From: Streptomyces roseoverticillatus | Lineage (GTDB): Bacteria; Actinomycetota; Actinomycetes; Streptomycetales; Streptomycetaceae | DNA: 36,006 nucleotides | Reading direction: 5' to 3' | NCBI RefSeq assembly: GCF_000719265.1 | Contig: NZ_JOFL01000040.1 | Location: forward strand, 1-36,006 | Part shown: positions 12,717 through 21,050 of the stretch, piece after piece | Layout: every line of letters begins with the position of its first letter | Position numbering within the stretch: the first letter of the stretch is position 1 | Notes under the pieces: generated by a model | The model's input: the letters and a program-made list of their open reading frames with translations, nothing else | What the model was told of the DNA's origin: nothing | Database searches by the model: none | Made by a program: the position numbers and the translations under genes

Positions 12717-12790
12717 TTAGCGGTGAGGTACCTCACACGGTCACACCTGCCCAGATGTCTTAGCGCTGAGATACATTGCTTTAGTGCTAA
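12717..12790. promoter_or_regulatory. Three phased MarR operator-like sites
   Basis: TTAGCGGTGA (12717-12726), TTAGCGCTGA (12760-12769) and TTAGTGCTAA (12781-12790) are related dyads with arms TTAG/CTAA. The first two sit in a longer shared context, TGTCTTAGCGSTGAGRTAC. Spacings are 43 and 21 bases, close to four and two helical turns, placing the sites on one DNA face. The third overlaps the GTG start of the EamA gene. Confidence 0.65.
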
Positions 12791-13707
12791 GCAATCGAGT
12801 CGGAACCCTGCTGCTCACCGCCCTGGCGCCCGCCGTCTGGGGCACCACCTACCTCGTCACGACCGAGCTCCTGCCGCCGGGCCGTCCGCTGCTCGCCGCG
12901 GTCGTCCGCGCCCTGCCCGCCGGGCTCGCGCTCGTCGCCGTCACGCGGCGCCTGCCCCAGGGCGTGTGGTGGTGGCGGGCACTGGTGCTGGGCGCGCTCA
13001 ACATCGGCGCGTTCTTCGCGCTGCTGTTCGTCGCCGCGTACCGGCTGCCCGGTGGGGTCGCCGCGACCGTCGGGGCGATACAGCCGCTGCTGGTCGCCCT
13101 CCTCGCCTCCGGTCTGCTCGGCGAACGACTCAAGCCGCGCACCCTGATCGCCGCCGTCGCCGGCGTGGCGGGCGTCAGCCTGCTCGTCCTGCGGGCCGGC
13201 GCCCGGCTGGACGGGCTCGGCGTCGCCGCCGCGGCCGGCGGGGCGGTCGTCATGGCCACCGGCGTCGTCCTCAGCAAGCGCTGGACACCGCCCGCGCCGC
13301 TGCTCGCGACCACCGGGTGGCAGCTCGTCGCGGGCGGCCTGCTCCTGCTCCCCGTCGCCCTCTTCACCGAGGGCCCGCCGCCGGTGCCGACGGGCACGAA
13401 CCTGGCCGGCTACGCCTACCTCGCCGTCATCGGCTCGGCCCTCGCGTACGCCCTGTGGTTCCGCGGGATCCGCCTGCTCTCCCCCACCGACGTCACGTTC
13501 CTAGGGCTCCTCAGCCCGCTGGTCGCCACGGTGCTCGGGTGGCTGGCGCTCGGTCAGGAACTCACCGCGGCACAGGGGTTCGGCGCGGTCGTCGTCCTCG
13601 GCTCGCTCGTCGCGGCGCAGGGAGGACGCGGGCGGGGCCCGCGCAGCACGCGCCCTCTTCCGTCCACGGACCGGCCGACGGCCGGGACCACCTCATCCAC
13701 CACCTGA
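12784..13707 (+). CDS. EamA/DMT-family transporter controlled by MarR
   Basis: A 307-residue protein of about ten hydrophobic segments in two EamA repeats: LLTALAPAVWGTTYLVTTEL, LNIGAFFALLFVAAYRLPGG and VAATVGAIQPLLVALLASGL in the first; WQLVAGGLLLLPVALF, AYLAVIGSALAYALWFRGIR and LLSPLVATVLGWLALGQELT in the second. EamA proteins export amino acids, metabolites or drugs; the substrate cannot be read here. The GTG at 12784 has no RBS and overlaps the third MarR-like operator, so the mRNA may be leaderless. The carboxy tail (RGRGPRSTRPLPSTDRPTAG) is polar and low-complexity. The next gene begins 29 bases later with its own AGGAG and is likely cotranscribed. Confidence 0.85.
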   Translation: MLSNRVGTLLLTALAPAVWGTTYLVTTELLPPGRPLLAAVVRALPAGLALVAVTRRLPQGVWWWRALVLGALNIGAFFALLFVAAYRLPGGVAATVGAIQPLLVALLASGLLGERLKPRTLIAAVAGVAGVSLLVLRAGARLDGLGVAAAAGGAVVMATGVVLSKRWTPPAPLLATTGWQLVAGGLLLLPVALFTEGPPPVPTGTNLAGYAYLAVIGSALAYALWFRGIRLLSPTDVTFLGLLSPLVATVLGWLALGQELTAAQGFGAVVVLGSLVAAQGGRGRGPRSTRPLPSTDRPTAGTTSSTT

Positions 13708-13736
13708 TCCACCACACAGCACAGGAGCTGACAGTC

Positions 13737-14375
13737 ATGCGCATCACCGTCTTCGGAGCGGCCGGCAACGTGGGAAGCCGCGTGGTGGCCGAAGCCCTGT
13801 CCCGCGGCCACCACGTCACCGCCGTCGTACGCGACGCCGCCCGCTTCCCCGAACTGCCGGCCGCGGCGCAGGCCCGTACGGGCGACGCCTCGGACCCGGA
13901 CGACGTCGCCCGGCTCAGCGCCGGGCAGGACGTCGTGATCGGCGCGACCCGCCCCGCGCCCGGCAGCGAGCGGCAGCTCGTCGCCGCCACGGAGGGACTG
14001 CTGGCCGGGCTCGCCCGCACGGGGGCGCGGCTGCTGCTCGTCGGCGGCGCGGGCAGCCTGACTCTCCCCGGCACCGGGGGCACCACCGTGATCGACGGCC
14101 CCGGATTCCCCGCCGACTGGCGGCCCATCGCCCTGGCCTGCAACGACCAGCTCGCGGCCTGCCAGGCGGACCAGCAGGTCGACTGGGCCTACCTGAGCCC
14201 GGCCGCCCTGCTGGAACCGGGCGAGCGCACCGGCCGGTACCGGCTGGGCAAGGACGAACTCCTGGTGGACGCCGAGGGTGTCTCGGCCATCTCCATGGAG
14301 GACCTGGCCATAGCCCTCCTCGACGAGGCGGAACGCCCGGCGCACCACCGGACGAGGTTCACGGTCGCGTACTGA
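13737..14375 (+). CDS. NAD(P)-binding SDR/NmrA-like reductase
   Basis: A 212-residue protein with the atypical SDR Rossmann start MRITVFGAAGNVGSRVVAEA and the strand-helix TAVVRDAARFPELP, then VVIGATRPAPGSERQLVAAT, RLLLVGGAGSL and the region DWAYLSPAALLEPGERTGRY. This is the NmrA/YwnB-type NAD(P)H-binding family, including flavin reductase-like and quinone-sensing proteins. ATG 13737 follows AGGAG at 13722-13726. It is the second gene behind the MarR-controlled promoter. The pairing exporter + reductase under a MarR protein fits a response to an electrophilic or phenolic compound (inference). Epimerase/SDR genes are also common ECF41 partners. Confidence 0.87.
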   Translation: MRITVFGAAGNVGSRVVAEALSRGHHVTAVVRDAARFPELPAAAQARTGDASDPDDVARLSAGQDVVIGATRPAPGSERQLVAATEGLLAGLARTGARLLLVGGAGSLTLPGTGGTTVIDGPGFPADWRPIALACNDQLAACQADQQVDWAYLSPAALLEPGERTGRYRLGKDELLVDAEGVSAISMEDLAIALLDEAERPAHHRTRFTVAY

Positions 14376-14407
14376 CCGGGGGGCGCGGTTGTGCCGGCGG
14401 GCGCGAC

Positions 14408-14434
14408 GTACCGGCGGTCCGGCACCGCCGGTAC
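14408..14434. terminator. Hairpin downstream of the NAD(P)-binding gene
   Basis: GTACCGGCGG and CCGCCGGTAC form a perfect 10-bp stem around TCCGGCA, 33 bases after the stop at 14375. It is a probable terminator for the exporter-reductase operon. Confidence 0.65.
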
Positions 14435-14444
14435 GGCCTGTGGT

Positions 14445-14931
14445 GGTTGCGCACCGTCGCGGCGGGGGGGATGAGCCGGCCCGGCGCCATACACACGGCC
14501 GCCGCCGTGCCGGCCGACACGACCGACCAGCAGTCCAGCACCGCCGACACGGCCCGCGCTGGTCACGCGCCATCGCAGCGGAGGAAATATGGCGCCCGGC
14601 ACCCTGCACACGGATGCGGCCAGGCCGCGAAGCCACCGGGCCAACCGGCACCACGGACCGACCCGCACCGCCGATACGGCTTCCGGTGGTTGCGCGCCAT
14701 CGCGGCGGAGGAAAGGTGCCGACTCGGCGCCATACACACGGCCGCCGCCGTACCGGCCGACACGACCGACCAGCAGTCCGGCACCGCCGACACGGTCTCC
14801 GCTGGTCACGCGCCATCGCGGCGGAGGAACGTGCCGGTCCCGCACCCTGCACGCGGACGCCGCACCCCCTCCCGCCGCCGCGGCGTGCAGCCACCGTGGC
14901 GGCGGCCGGCGGTGCCGGGCCGGCCGGCGCA
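14445..14931. repeat. Alternating higher-order repeat, period about 243 bp, in a 578-bp non-coding gap
   Basis: The core GGTYRCGCRCCRTCGCRGCG recurs at 14445, 14561, 14689 and 14804 (steps of 116, 128 and 115). The last three copies continue into GAGGAA. Copies 1 and 3 begin GGTTGC and copies 2 and 4 begin GGTCAC; units after 1 and 3 share GGCGCCATACACACGG and GACCGACCAGCAGTCC, while units after 2 and 4 share CACCCTGCAC. So two unit types A and B alternate, A-B-A-B, with a higher-order period of 244/243. Open frames cross the region on both strands, but with no RBS and no protein-like sequence. It fills most of the gap 14376-14953, and nothing else is seen there besides the hairpin at 14408. 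Confidence 0.8.
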
Positions 14932-14953
14932 CAACGTCCGGTACGGCCTCGCG

Positions 14954-15349
<396 letters not shown>

Positions 15350-15358
15350 GCTCCGACT

Positions 15359-16813
15359 CTAGCCGGGCGCGCCCGCCGCTCCGGGGAACGCCGTCCGCAG
15401 CCGCCCCACGCCCTCCGCCAGTTCCGCCACGCCGGCGGCCGACGCGAAGCTGAGCCGCAGGTGCGGGGCGGCGGCTTCGGCGGGGTAGGAGGGGCGGCCC
15501 GAGGCGACGGCGACGCCGGCCCGCAGCGCGGCCACGGCCACCGCGTCCTCGTCGGTGCCGTCCGGGAGCCGGGCCCACATGTGGAAGCCGCCGGGCGGGA
15601 CGAAGTCCACGGTGACGTCGGGCAGTTCGCGGCGCAGCGCGGTGAGGAGCGCCTCGCGGCGGATGCGCAGCTCGGCGGCGACGGTGCGCCGGTGGCGGGT
15701 CCAGGCGGGCGAGCCGACGAGTTCGAGGGCGGCTTCCTGCAGCGGCCGCGGCACGAAGAAGCTGTCGACGACCTGGATGGCCCGCAGGCGTTCGAGGACG
15801 GGGCCGCGGGCGGCGAGCGCCCCCACGCGCAGGCTGGGCGAGGTGGCCTTGGTGAGGGAGCAGACGTGGACGACGATGCCGTCGGGGTCGTCGGAGGCGA
15901 GGGTGGGCGGCAGCGGCGGGGCGTCCTCGTGGGCGAGGCGGCGCGCGAAGTCGTCCTCGATGACGAAGGCCCCGGCCTCGCGGGCCACCCGTATCACCTC
16001 GCGTCGCCGCTCGTCGGCGAGGACCGCGCCGGAAGGGTTCTGGAAGAGCGGCTGGCAGACGAAAACGCGGGCGCCGCTCGCCCGGAACGCGTCGGCGAGC
16101 AGGTCCGTGCGCACGCCGTGCGCGTCCGCCGGGACGGGGACGGGCCGCAGGCCGGAGGCGCGGGCGACGGCGAGCATGCCGGGGTAGGTCGGGGACTCGA
16201 CGAGGACCGGCGCTCCCGGCGGGGCGAGGGCGCGCAGCGCGGCGGTCAGCGCGCTCTGGCCGCCGGCGGTGATGAGCACCTCGGAGGCGGCGACGGTGCC
16301 GGCGGGCCCGCCGATCTCGCGGGCGAACCAGGCGCGCAGCTCCGTGACCCCGTCGATGGGCGGGCGGCCCCACGCTCCGGGGCGGCGGCCGGCGCGGCCG
16401 AGGGCCGCGGCGAGGGCGCGCTCGGGCTGCAGGGTGGGGTGGAGGTAGCCGCCGCTGAGCTCGATGACGCCGGGCGGCGGTTCGGCGAGCGTGATGAGCA
16501 CGCCGGTGGCGTCCACGGCCCGCGGGATCGCCTCCGCGGCGCTCTCGGCGCTGAGGGCGACCTGCTGCCAGGAGGTGTCGCCGAGGCGGGCGGGCGCGCT
16601 GTGCGGGGCGGCGCGGAAGGCGCCCGCGCCGGGGCGAGTGATCACCAGCCCCTCCGCGGCGAGCGCGGCGAGCGCCCGCGAGACGGTGACGGGGCTGACG
16701 CGGAAGCGCTCGACGAGGGCCCGGCTGGACGGCAGCTTCTCACCCGGAGAGTAGCGGTCGAGCTCCCTTTTCAGGGTTTCGGCCAGTTCAGCGACGCTGT
16801 TACGCTCGTGCAT
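15359..16813 (-). CDS. MocR-type regulator (GntR winged helix fused to aminotransferase class I domain)
   Basis: A 484-residue protein. Residues ~1-70 are a GntR winged helix (YSPGEKLPSSRALVERFRVS, PVTVSRALAALAAEGLVITR). Residues ~110-480 are a fold-type I PLP aminotransferase (LITAGGQSALTAALRALAPP, FVCQPLFQNPSGAVLADERR, FVIEDDFARRLAHED, SLTKATSPSLRVGAL with the PLP lysine in LTKA). MocR proteins sense PLP or amino-acid-like ligands and usually act on a divergent gene, here an EamA exporter. ATG 16813 shares the CATG at 16811-16814 with the opposite start. TATCTT at 16832-16827 reading leftward lies about 13 bases before the ATG, so the transcript may have almost no leader. A GATAGCGCTATC operator sits directly upstream. 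Confidence 0.92.
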   Translation of the reverse strand: MHERNSVAELAETLKRELDRYSPGEKLPSSRALVERFRVSPVTVSRALAALAAEGLVITRPGAGAFRAAPHSAPARLGDTSWQQVALSAESAAEAIPRAVDATGVLITLAEPPPGVIELSGGYLHPTLQPERALAAALGRAGRRPGAWGRPPIDGVTELRAWFAREIGGPAGTVAASEVLITAGGQSALTAALRALAPPGAPVLVESPTYPGMLAVARASGLRPVPVPADAHGVRTDLLADAFRASGARVFVCQPLFQNPSGAVLADERRREVIRVAREAGAFVIEDDFARRLAHEDAPPLPPTLASDDPDGIVVHVCSLTKATSPSLRVGALAARGPVLERLRAIQVVDSFFVPRPLQEAALELVGSPAWTRHRRTVAAELRIRREALLTALRRELPDVTVDFVPPGGFHMWARLPDGTDEDAVAVAALRAGVAVASGRPSYPAEAAAPHLRLSFASAAGVAELAEGVGRLRTAFPGAAGAPG

Positions 16814-17747
16814 GAGAGTCAAAGATAGCGCTATCCGCCCGACTGCGATAGCAGTGCAGCGCTCCGCGAGCGCATCCCCCGCGGCCGACCGCACGCGGAG
16901 CGGCATCCTGCTGGCCGCCCTGGGCGTGGCCGCCTTCTCGCTGACGTTCCCCGCGACGGCCTGGGCCCTGGAAGGGCTCGGCCCGTGGTCCCTGGTCAGC
17001 TGCCGGATGCTGCTCGGCGGCCTGATCGCGGGCGGCTGCCTGCTGGCGCTGCGCGTACGGGCTCCCGCGCGCCGGCACTGGCCGGCGCTGTGCGCGGTGG
17101 CCGGCGGCACGGTCGTCGGCTTCCCCCTGCTGACCACGCTGGCGCTGCAGACCTCCACCACCTCCCACGCCGCCGTCGTCGTGGGCCTGCTGCCGCTGAC
17201 GACGGCCGCCTACTCGTCCGTACGGAACCGGACGCGTCACTCGCGCACGTTCTGGGGCGCGGCCGTCGTGGGCGCCGCCGTGGTGATCGCCTTCGCCGTG
17301 CAGCAGAGCGGGGGCAACCCCACGACCAGCGATCTGTACCTGTTCGCGGCGCTGCTCGTGTGCGCGGCGGGCTACGCGGAGGGCGGTCAGCTCGCCCGCG
17401 AGATGCCGGGCTGGCAGGTCATCGCCTGGGCGCTGGTCATGTGCCTGCCGGTCGCCGCCATCGGTGCGGCGGTGGCGCTGCCGGCCGAGCCCGTACGGTT
17501 CACGGGCCACACCGTCGCGGGGCTGCTGTGGCTCGCCGCGGGGTCGCAGTTCGTGGGCATGTGGGTGTGGTACCGCGGCATGAGCGCGATCGGCGTGGCC
17601 CGCGCCAGCCAGCTGCAGCTGGCCCAGCCGCTGCTCACCCTGGTCTGGTCCGTGCTGCTGCTCGGCGAGCACCTGACGCCCGCCGCGCCGGTGGCCGCCG
17701 TGGCGGTGCTCGTGTGCATCGGGGTGACGCAGCGGGCGCGCGGCTGA
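16812..17747 (+). CDS. EamA/DMT-family transporter divergent from MocR
   Basis: A 311-residue membrane protein with two EamA repeats: GILLAALGVAAFSLTFPATA, LVSCRMLLGGLIAGGCLLAL, AAVVVGLLPLTTAAYS; then FAALLVCAAGYAEGGQLARE, VIAWALVMCLPVAAIGAAVA and LLTLVWSVLLLGEHLTP. The substrate is unknown; MocR control suggests an amino acid or PLP-related compound (inference). The ATG at 16812 interlocks with the MocR ATG in one CATG; translation from it would make the operator palindrome coding (KDSAIRPTAIA). The in-frame GTG at 16854, just after the operator, is a serious alternative. Neither has a good RBS. Homology to the first EamA gene at 12784 is only at family level. Confidence 0.85.
   Translation: MRVKDSAIRPTAIAVQRSASASPAADRTRSGILLAALGVAAFSLTFPATAWALEGLGPWSLVSCRMLLGGLIAGGCLLALRVRAPARRHWPALCAVAGGTVVGFPLLTTLALQTSTTSHAAVVVGLLPLTTAAYSSVRNRTRHSRTFWGAAVVGAAVVIAFAVQQSGGNPTTSDLYLFAALLVCAAGYAEGGQLAREMPGWQVIAWALVMCLPVAAIGAAVALPAEPVRFTGHTVAGLLWLAAGSQFVGMWVWYRGMSAIGVARASQLQLAQPLLTLVWSVLLLGEHLTPAAPVAAVAVLVCIGVTQRARG
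16824..16852. promoter_or_regulatory. MocR operator-like palindrome and extra half-site
   Basis: GATAGCGCTATC (16824-16835) is a perfect 12-bp palindrome. A third GATAGC follows at 16847-16852, 23 bases from the first one in the same orientation. MocR regulators typically bind two direct repeats about two helical turns apart, often with one inverted copy. Confidence 0.6.
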
Positions 17748-17885
17748 GACGGCCTGTTACCCCGCGTTGCTCCACCTGGCCGAGGGACGGGCCATATACC
17801 GCCGGTCACCGTAGACTTGGGAGCATCCCAGCGCACATCTCGAATCGCGAATCTCGAACGGAACTCGAACAGAAGGGCACCGTCG

Positions 17886-18086
17886 ATGCATGCGAGCAAG
17901 GGTGACCGGTTGGTGGTCCACGGACGGACGGTCGGCCAGCAGGACCATGTCGTGGAGATTGTGGAGGTGCTGGGGCCCAACGGCACGCCGCCGTACCGGG
18001 TCCGCGCCGAGAACGGCCACGAGACGATCATGTCGCCCGGCCCGGACTCCGTAGTCGACCACCGCAAGGCGTCCGACTGGACCTAG
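17886..18086 (+). CDS. DUF1918 small protein
   Basis: A 66-residue protein: MHASKGDRLVVHGRTVGQQD, HVVEIVEVLGPNGTPPYRVR, then GHETIMSPGPDSVVDH. This is the DUF1918 signature common in actinobacteria, a small SH3-like beta barrel of unknown function. ATG 17886 is preceded by AGAAGGG. TAGACT at 17812-17817 is a plausible -10 element upstream, but no clear -35 is seen. It ends 23 bases before a hairpin shared with the convergent gene. Confidence 0.85.
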   Translation: MHASKGDRLVVHGRTVGQQDHVVEIVEVLGPNGTPPYRVRAENGHETIMSPGPDSVVDHRKASDWT

Positions 18087-18109
18087 CCTGCCCTTCCACC
18101 GCGGCGGAA

Positions 18110-18142
18110 GCCGGGGTACCGGAGCAGTACCGGCACCCCGGC
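18110..18142. terminator. Terminator hairpin between convergent genes
   Basis: GCCGGGGTACCGG (18110-18122) pairs with CCGGCACCCCGGC (18130-18142) with one mismatched position around a 7-base loop. It lies between the stops at 18086 and 18154 and may serve both strands. Confidence 0.7.
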
Positions 18143-18153
18143 GCCCCGCAGGG

Positions 18154-19440
18154 CTAGCTCGGCGGCCGCACCCGTGTCGGGTAGTGGTCCGCCACCACGC
18201 GTGCCAGCGCGCCGATCGGGTCCCCCACCACGTACGTCGCGGAGAAGTAGACGTTCCCCAGCACCTCCGCGTATCTCCGCCCGAGCGCCACGTGCCGGGA
18301 GAGCTCCGCCGGGTCCTGCCAGGGCGCGGGCTGGGCCGGGTCGCCCGCGCGGTACAGCGCCTCGCCCACGTACAGCCGCACGCCCGTGCCACGCACGGTC
18401 TCCGCCCACCACGGCACGAGCTTCGCGTAGTCCGCGGCGGCGAAGCCGATGTGCCAGTACACCTGCGGCACGATGTAGTCGATCCACTCCTCGCGGACCC
18501 ACTTGCGCGTGTCCGCGCCGAGGTCGTCGTAGGTCTGGACGCCCGCGCGGGTGTCCGAGCCGAGCGGGTCGGTGGAGCGGTTGCGCCAGACCGCGAACGG
18601 GCTGATCCCGAACTGCACGTGCCGCTTGCGCCGCTTGATGCGCTCCCCCATCTCCCGCACCAGCCGGTCGATGTTGTCGCGTCGCCAGGCGGCCCGGCCG
18701 GGGAAGCCTGCGCCGTAGCGGGCGTACGCGTTGTCGTCGTCGAAGCGCTGCCCGGCCACCGGGTACGGGTAGAAGTAGTCGTCGAAGTGCACGCCGTCGA
18801 GGTCGTAGCGGGAGACGGCGTCGAGCATGGCGTCCTGCACGAAGCGGCGCACCTCGGGCAGGCCGGGGTTGTAGTAGAGCTTCCCGCCGTAGGGGACGAC
18901 CCACTCGGGGTGGATGCGGGCGGGGTGCGTGGGGACGAGCCGGCCGGGGTCGGTGTGGTTGGCGATGCGGTAGGGGTTGAACCAGCCGTGCAGTTCGAGT
19001 CTTCGCCGGTGGGCCTCGCGGACGGCGAAGGAGAGCGGGTCCCAGCCCGGGTAGAGCCCTTGAGTGCCCGTCAGGTATTCCGACCACGGCTCGAACGGGG
19101 AGGGCCAGAAGGCGTCCGCGGTGGGGCGGATCTGCAGCATCACGGCGTTGAGCCGGCGCTCGACGGCGGTGTCGAACAGGGCGGTCAGCTCGTCCTGCTG
19201 CCGCCCGGGCTCCAGGCCCGGCTTCGACGGCCAGTCGACGTTGACGACGGTCGCCGCCCACATGCCCCGGAACTCGCGCCGCCGCCTGGGAGTACCTTCC
19301 AGCGGCAGCCGGGGGAGCTCCGCTCCCGCGGGCGCCGGTCCGCTCCCCTGCACCGCTGCCGCCTCGCCGGATGCCAGCATCGCGGAGGACATCATCCCCG
19401 CGGCGGCCACGGTGAACCCTCTTCGGGTCATACGCCCCAT
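18154..19440 (-). CDS. Tat-exported family 10-like glycoside hydrolase (GHL10/YngK-like, DUF187)
   Basis: A 428-residue protein. The amino end MGRMTRRGFTVAAAGMMSSA is a twin-arginine signal (RRGFT) with a hydrophobic stretch and Ala-rich cleavage zone. The mature part begins at about residue 50 with EFRGMWAATVVNVDWPSKPG and contains ELTALFDTAVERRLNAVMLQ, RPTADAFWPSPFEPWSEYLT, LDGVHFDDYFYPYPVAGQRF and WIDYIVPQVYWHIGF. This is the TIM-barrel GHL10 family, whose members act on cell-wall or other polysaccharides; the exact substrate is unknown. ATG 19440 has AGAGAGG upstream; ATG 19431 is an alternative that still keeps the RR motif. It stands alone, convergent with the DUF1918 gene. Confidence 0.88.
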   Translation of the reverse strand: MGRMTRRGFTVAAAGMMSSAMLASGEAAAVQGSGPAPAGAELPRLPLEGTPRRRREFRGMWAATVVNVDWPSKPGLEPGRQQDELTALFDTAVERRLNAVMLQIRPTADAFWPSPFEPWSEYLTGTQGLYPGWDPLSFAVREAHRRRLELHGWFNPYRIANHTDPGRLVPTHPARIHPEWVVPYGGKLYYNPGLPEVRRFVQDAMLDAVSRYDLDGVHFDDYFYPYPVAGQRFDDDNAYARYGAGFPGRAAWRRDNIDRLVREMGERIKRRKRHVQFGISPFAVWRNRSTDPLGSDTRAGVQTYDDLGADTRKWVREEWIDYIVPQVYWHIGFAAADYAKLVPWWAETVRGTGVRLYVGEALYRAGDPAQPAPWQDPAELSRHVALGRRYAEVLGNVYFSATYVVGDPIGALARVVADHYPTRVRPPS

Positions 19441-19613
19441 ATGCGGGACCTCTCTTCGCCGTCTCGTCGGATCGGTCACACCGTTCGAGGCCAGCATGCC
19501 CGCCCCGGCACCGCCGGGACCGCACGGCGCGGAGTAACGTCTGGAACGAGGCGGAGAGCGCGGCAGGGTACGCGGCGCCCCGCCGGACGACCAAGATCAG
19601 CGAAAGGCACGAT

Positions 19614-20483
19614 GTGACGGACACTGTGGCAGACGTAGCGCGTGTCGGGGTGGTGGGCTGCGGCCAGATGGGCGCGGGGATCGCGGAGGTGTGTGCCCGT
19701 GCCGGTCTGGACGTCATGGTCGCCGAGACCACCGGTGAGGCCCTGGAGATCGGCCGCACCCGCCTGACCAACTCCCTCGGCAAGGCCGCCGAGCGCGGCA
19801 AGATCTCCGAGGAGGAGCGCGACGCGACGCTCGGCCGGCTGAGCTTCACCACCGACCTCGGCGAGTTCGCCGACCGTGATCTGGTCATCGAGGCCGTCGT
19901 CGAGAACGAGCAGGTCAAGACCGAGATCTTCCAGGTGCTCGACCAGGTGATCACCCGCCCCGACGCGATCCTGGCCTCCAACACCTCCTCGATCCCGCTG
20001 GTGAAGCTGGCCGTCGCCACCTCCCGGCCGGACCGGGTCATCGGCATCCACTTCTTCAACCCGGCCCCGGTGCAGAAGCTCGTGGAGCTCATCCCGGCGC
20101 TCACCACCAGCGAGGAAACGATCAAGCGCGCCGACGCGCTGGTCGTCAACGTGCTGGGCAAGCACGCGATCCGCGCCCAGGACCGCTCGGGCTTCGTGGT
20201 CAACGCCCTGCTCATCCCGTACCTGCTCTCCGCGATCCGGATGTTCGAGTCGGGCATCGCCAGCCGCGAGGACATCGACAACGGCATGGAGCTCGGCTGC
20301 GCCCACCCGATGGGCCCGCTCAAGCTCTCCGACCTCATCGGCCTGGACACCGTGGCCTCGGTCGCCGACAGCATGTACCAGGAGTACAAGGAGCCGCTGT
20401 ACGCCGCTCCCCCGCTGCTCCAGCGCATGGTCGACGCGGGCCGCCTCGGCCGCAAGTCCGGCTCGGGCTTCTACTCGTACTGA
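19614..20483 (+). CDS. 3-hydroxybutyryl-CoA (3-hydroxyacyl-CoA) dehydrogenase
   Basis: A 289-residue protein of the usual length. An amino Rossmann site (VGVVGCGQMGAGIAEVCARA), catalytic His in RVIGIHFFNPAPVQKLVELI, and a carboxy domain (FVVNALLIPYLLSAIRMFES, LGCAHPMGPLKLSDLIGLDT, KSGSGFYSY). It oxidises (S)-3-hydroxyacyl-CoA with NAD(P), acting in butyrate/PHB, ethylmalonyl-CoA or beta-oxidation metabolism. GTG 19614 follows GAAAGG. No cotranscribed fatty-acid gene is present; a UUCG-capped terminator follows the stop. It could be named hbd or fadB2; the exact symbol is not claimed. Confidence 0.95.
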   Translation: MTDTVADVARVGVVGCGQMGAGIAEVCARAGLDVMVAETTGEALEIGRTRLTNSLGKAAERGKISEEERDATLGRLSFTTDLGEFADRDLVIEAVVENEQVKTEIFQVLDQVITRPDAILASNTSSIPLVKLAVATSRPDRVIGIHFFNPAPVQKLVELIPALTTSEETIKRADALVVNVLGKHAIRAQDRSGFVVNALLIPYLLSAIRMFESGIASREDIDNGMELGCAHPMGPLKLSDLIGLDTVASVADSMYQEYKEPLYAAPPLLQRMVDAGRLGRKSGSGFYSY

Positions 20484-20508
20484 TCTCCGTACGGACGTCA
20501 CGCACCGT

Positions 20509-20549
20509 CACCGCCGCACACCCGTGTTCGCACGGGGTGTGCGGCGGTG
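20509..20549. terminator. UUCG-loop terminator after the hydroxyacyl-CoA dehydrogenase gene
   Basis: The left arm CACCGCCGCACACCCGTG (20509-20526) pairs with the right arm at 20531-20549 with one bulged G, closed by the tetraloop TTCG. It lies 25 bases past the stop at 20483. Confidence 0.85.
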
Positions 20550-20648
20550 ACTCGCATATACCCCCCGCACACGCTCCCGTTCCGCGCCGCCACGCGATTG
20601 ACTCGGCTCGTCGGACACACAGGAGTCATTCCGGAAGGGGTACGGACC

Positions 20649-20906
20649 GTGACCATGCATCCCGAGCAGGCCACCAGAACGGCTGAGCTCGCGGAGCTCC
20701 GTCGTAGCCTCGACGTCGGCGTCGTCCGCATCGACGGCCACCTCGCCCTCCTCACCCAGCGCAGCGACCAGTCGGAACGCGACCTCACCGAGATGGCGGA
20801 CCGGGTGCGGGCCCTGGAGCACGGCAAGTGGCCCCTGCCCTCGCTGGCCGCGCTCACCGGGGTCGCCGCCCTGGCCCTAGCCGTCTGGCAGGCGACCGGC
20901 CGGTGA
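20649..20906 (+). CDS. Small coiled-coil protein with C-terminal membrane anchor
   Basis: An 85-residue protein beginning VTMHPEQATRTAELAELRRS. Residues ~10-60 form heptad-like helices (LDVGVVRIDGHLALLTQRSD, DLTEMADRVRALEHG). Residues ~65-83 are one hydrophobic segment (LPSLAALTGVAALALAVWQA) ending GR. This tail-anchored layout recurs in Streptomyces hypothetical proteins; no function is known. The GTG at 20649 has GGAAGGGG at 20633-20640; the ATG at 20655 is the alternative. A longer frame from 20547 runs through the preceding hairpin and is unlikely. Confidence 0.7.
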   Translation: MTMHPEQATRTAELAELRRSLDVGVVRIDGHLALLTQRSDQSERDLTEMADRVRALEHGKWPLPSLAALTGVAALALAVWQATGR

Positions 20907-21050
20907 GCGCGGGCCCGTCCGGCGGATCATGACGTACGCGCCGGTCCCGGCGACCGTGCGTTCCGCCGGACCCTCACCGCTGTGGCGTGCCACCGCTGCG
21001 GCGGGCACGCTTCCTCCGCCGCGGCCGGGCGAAGATCCGCCGGAGCGGCA

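Noticed and set aside
14445..14931. CRISPR array
   Set aside because: The repeats are only four, spaced 115-128 bases, and the intervening sequences are themselves related; no cas genes are present.
14189..14932. A 247-codon minus-strand protein across the repeat region
   Set aside because: The frame is open mainly because of the repeat period; there is no RBS, and it overlaps the end of the NAD(P)-binding gene and a terminator.
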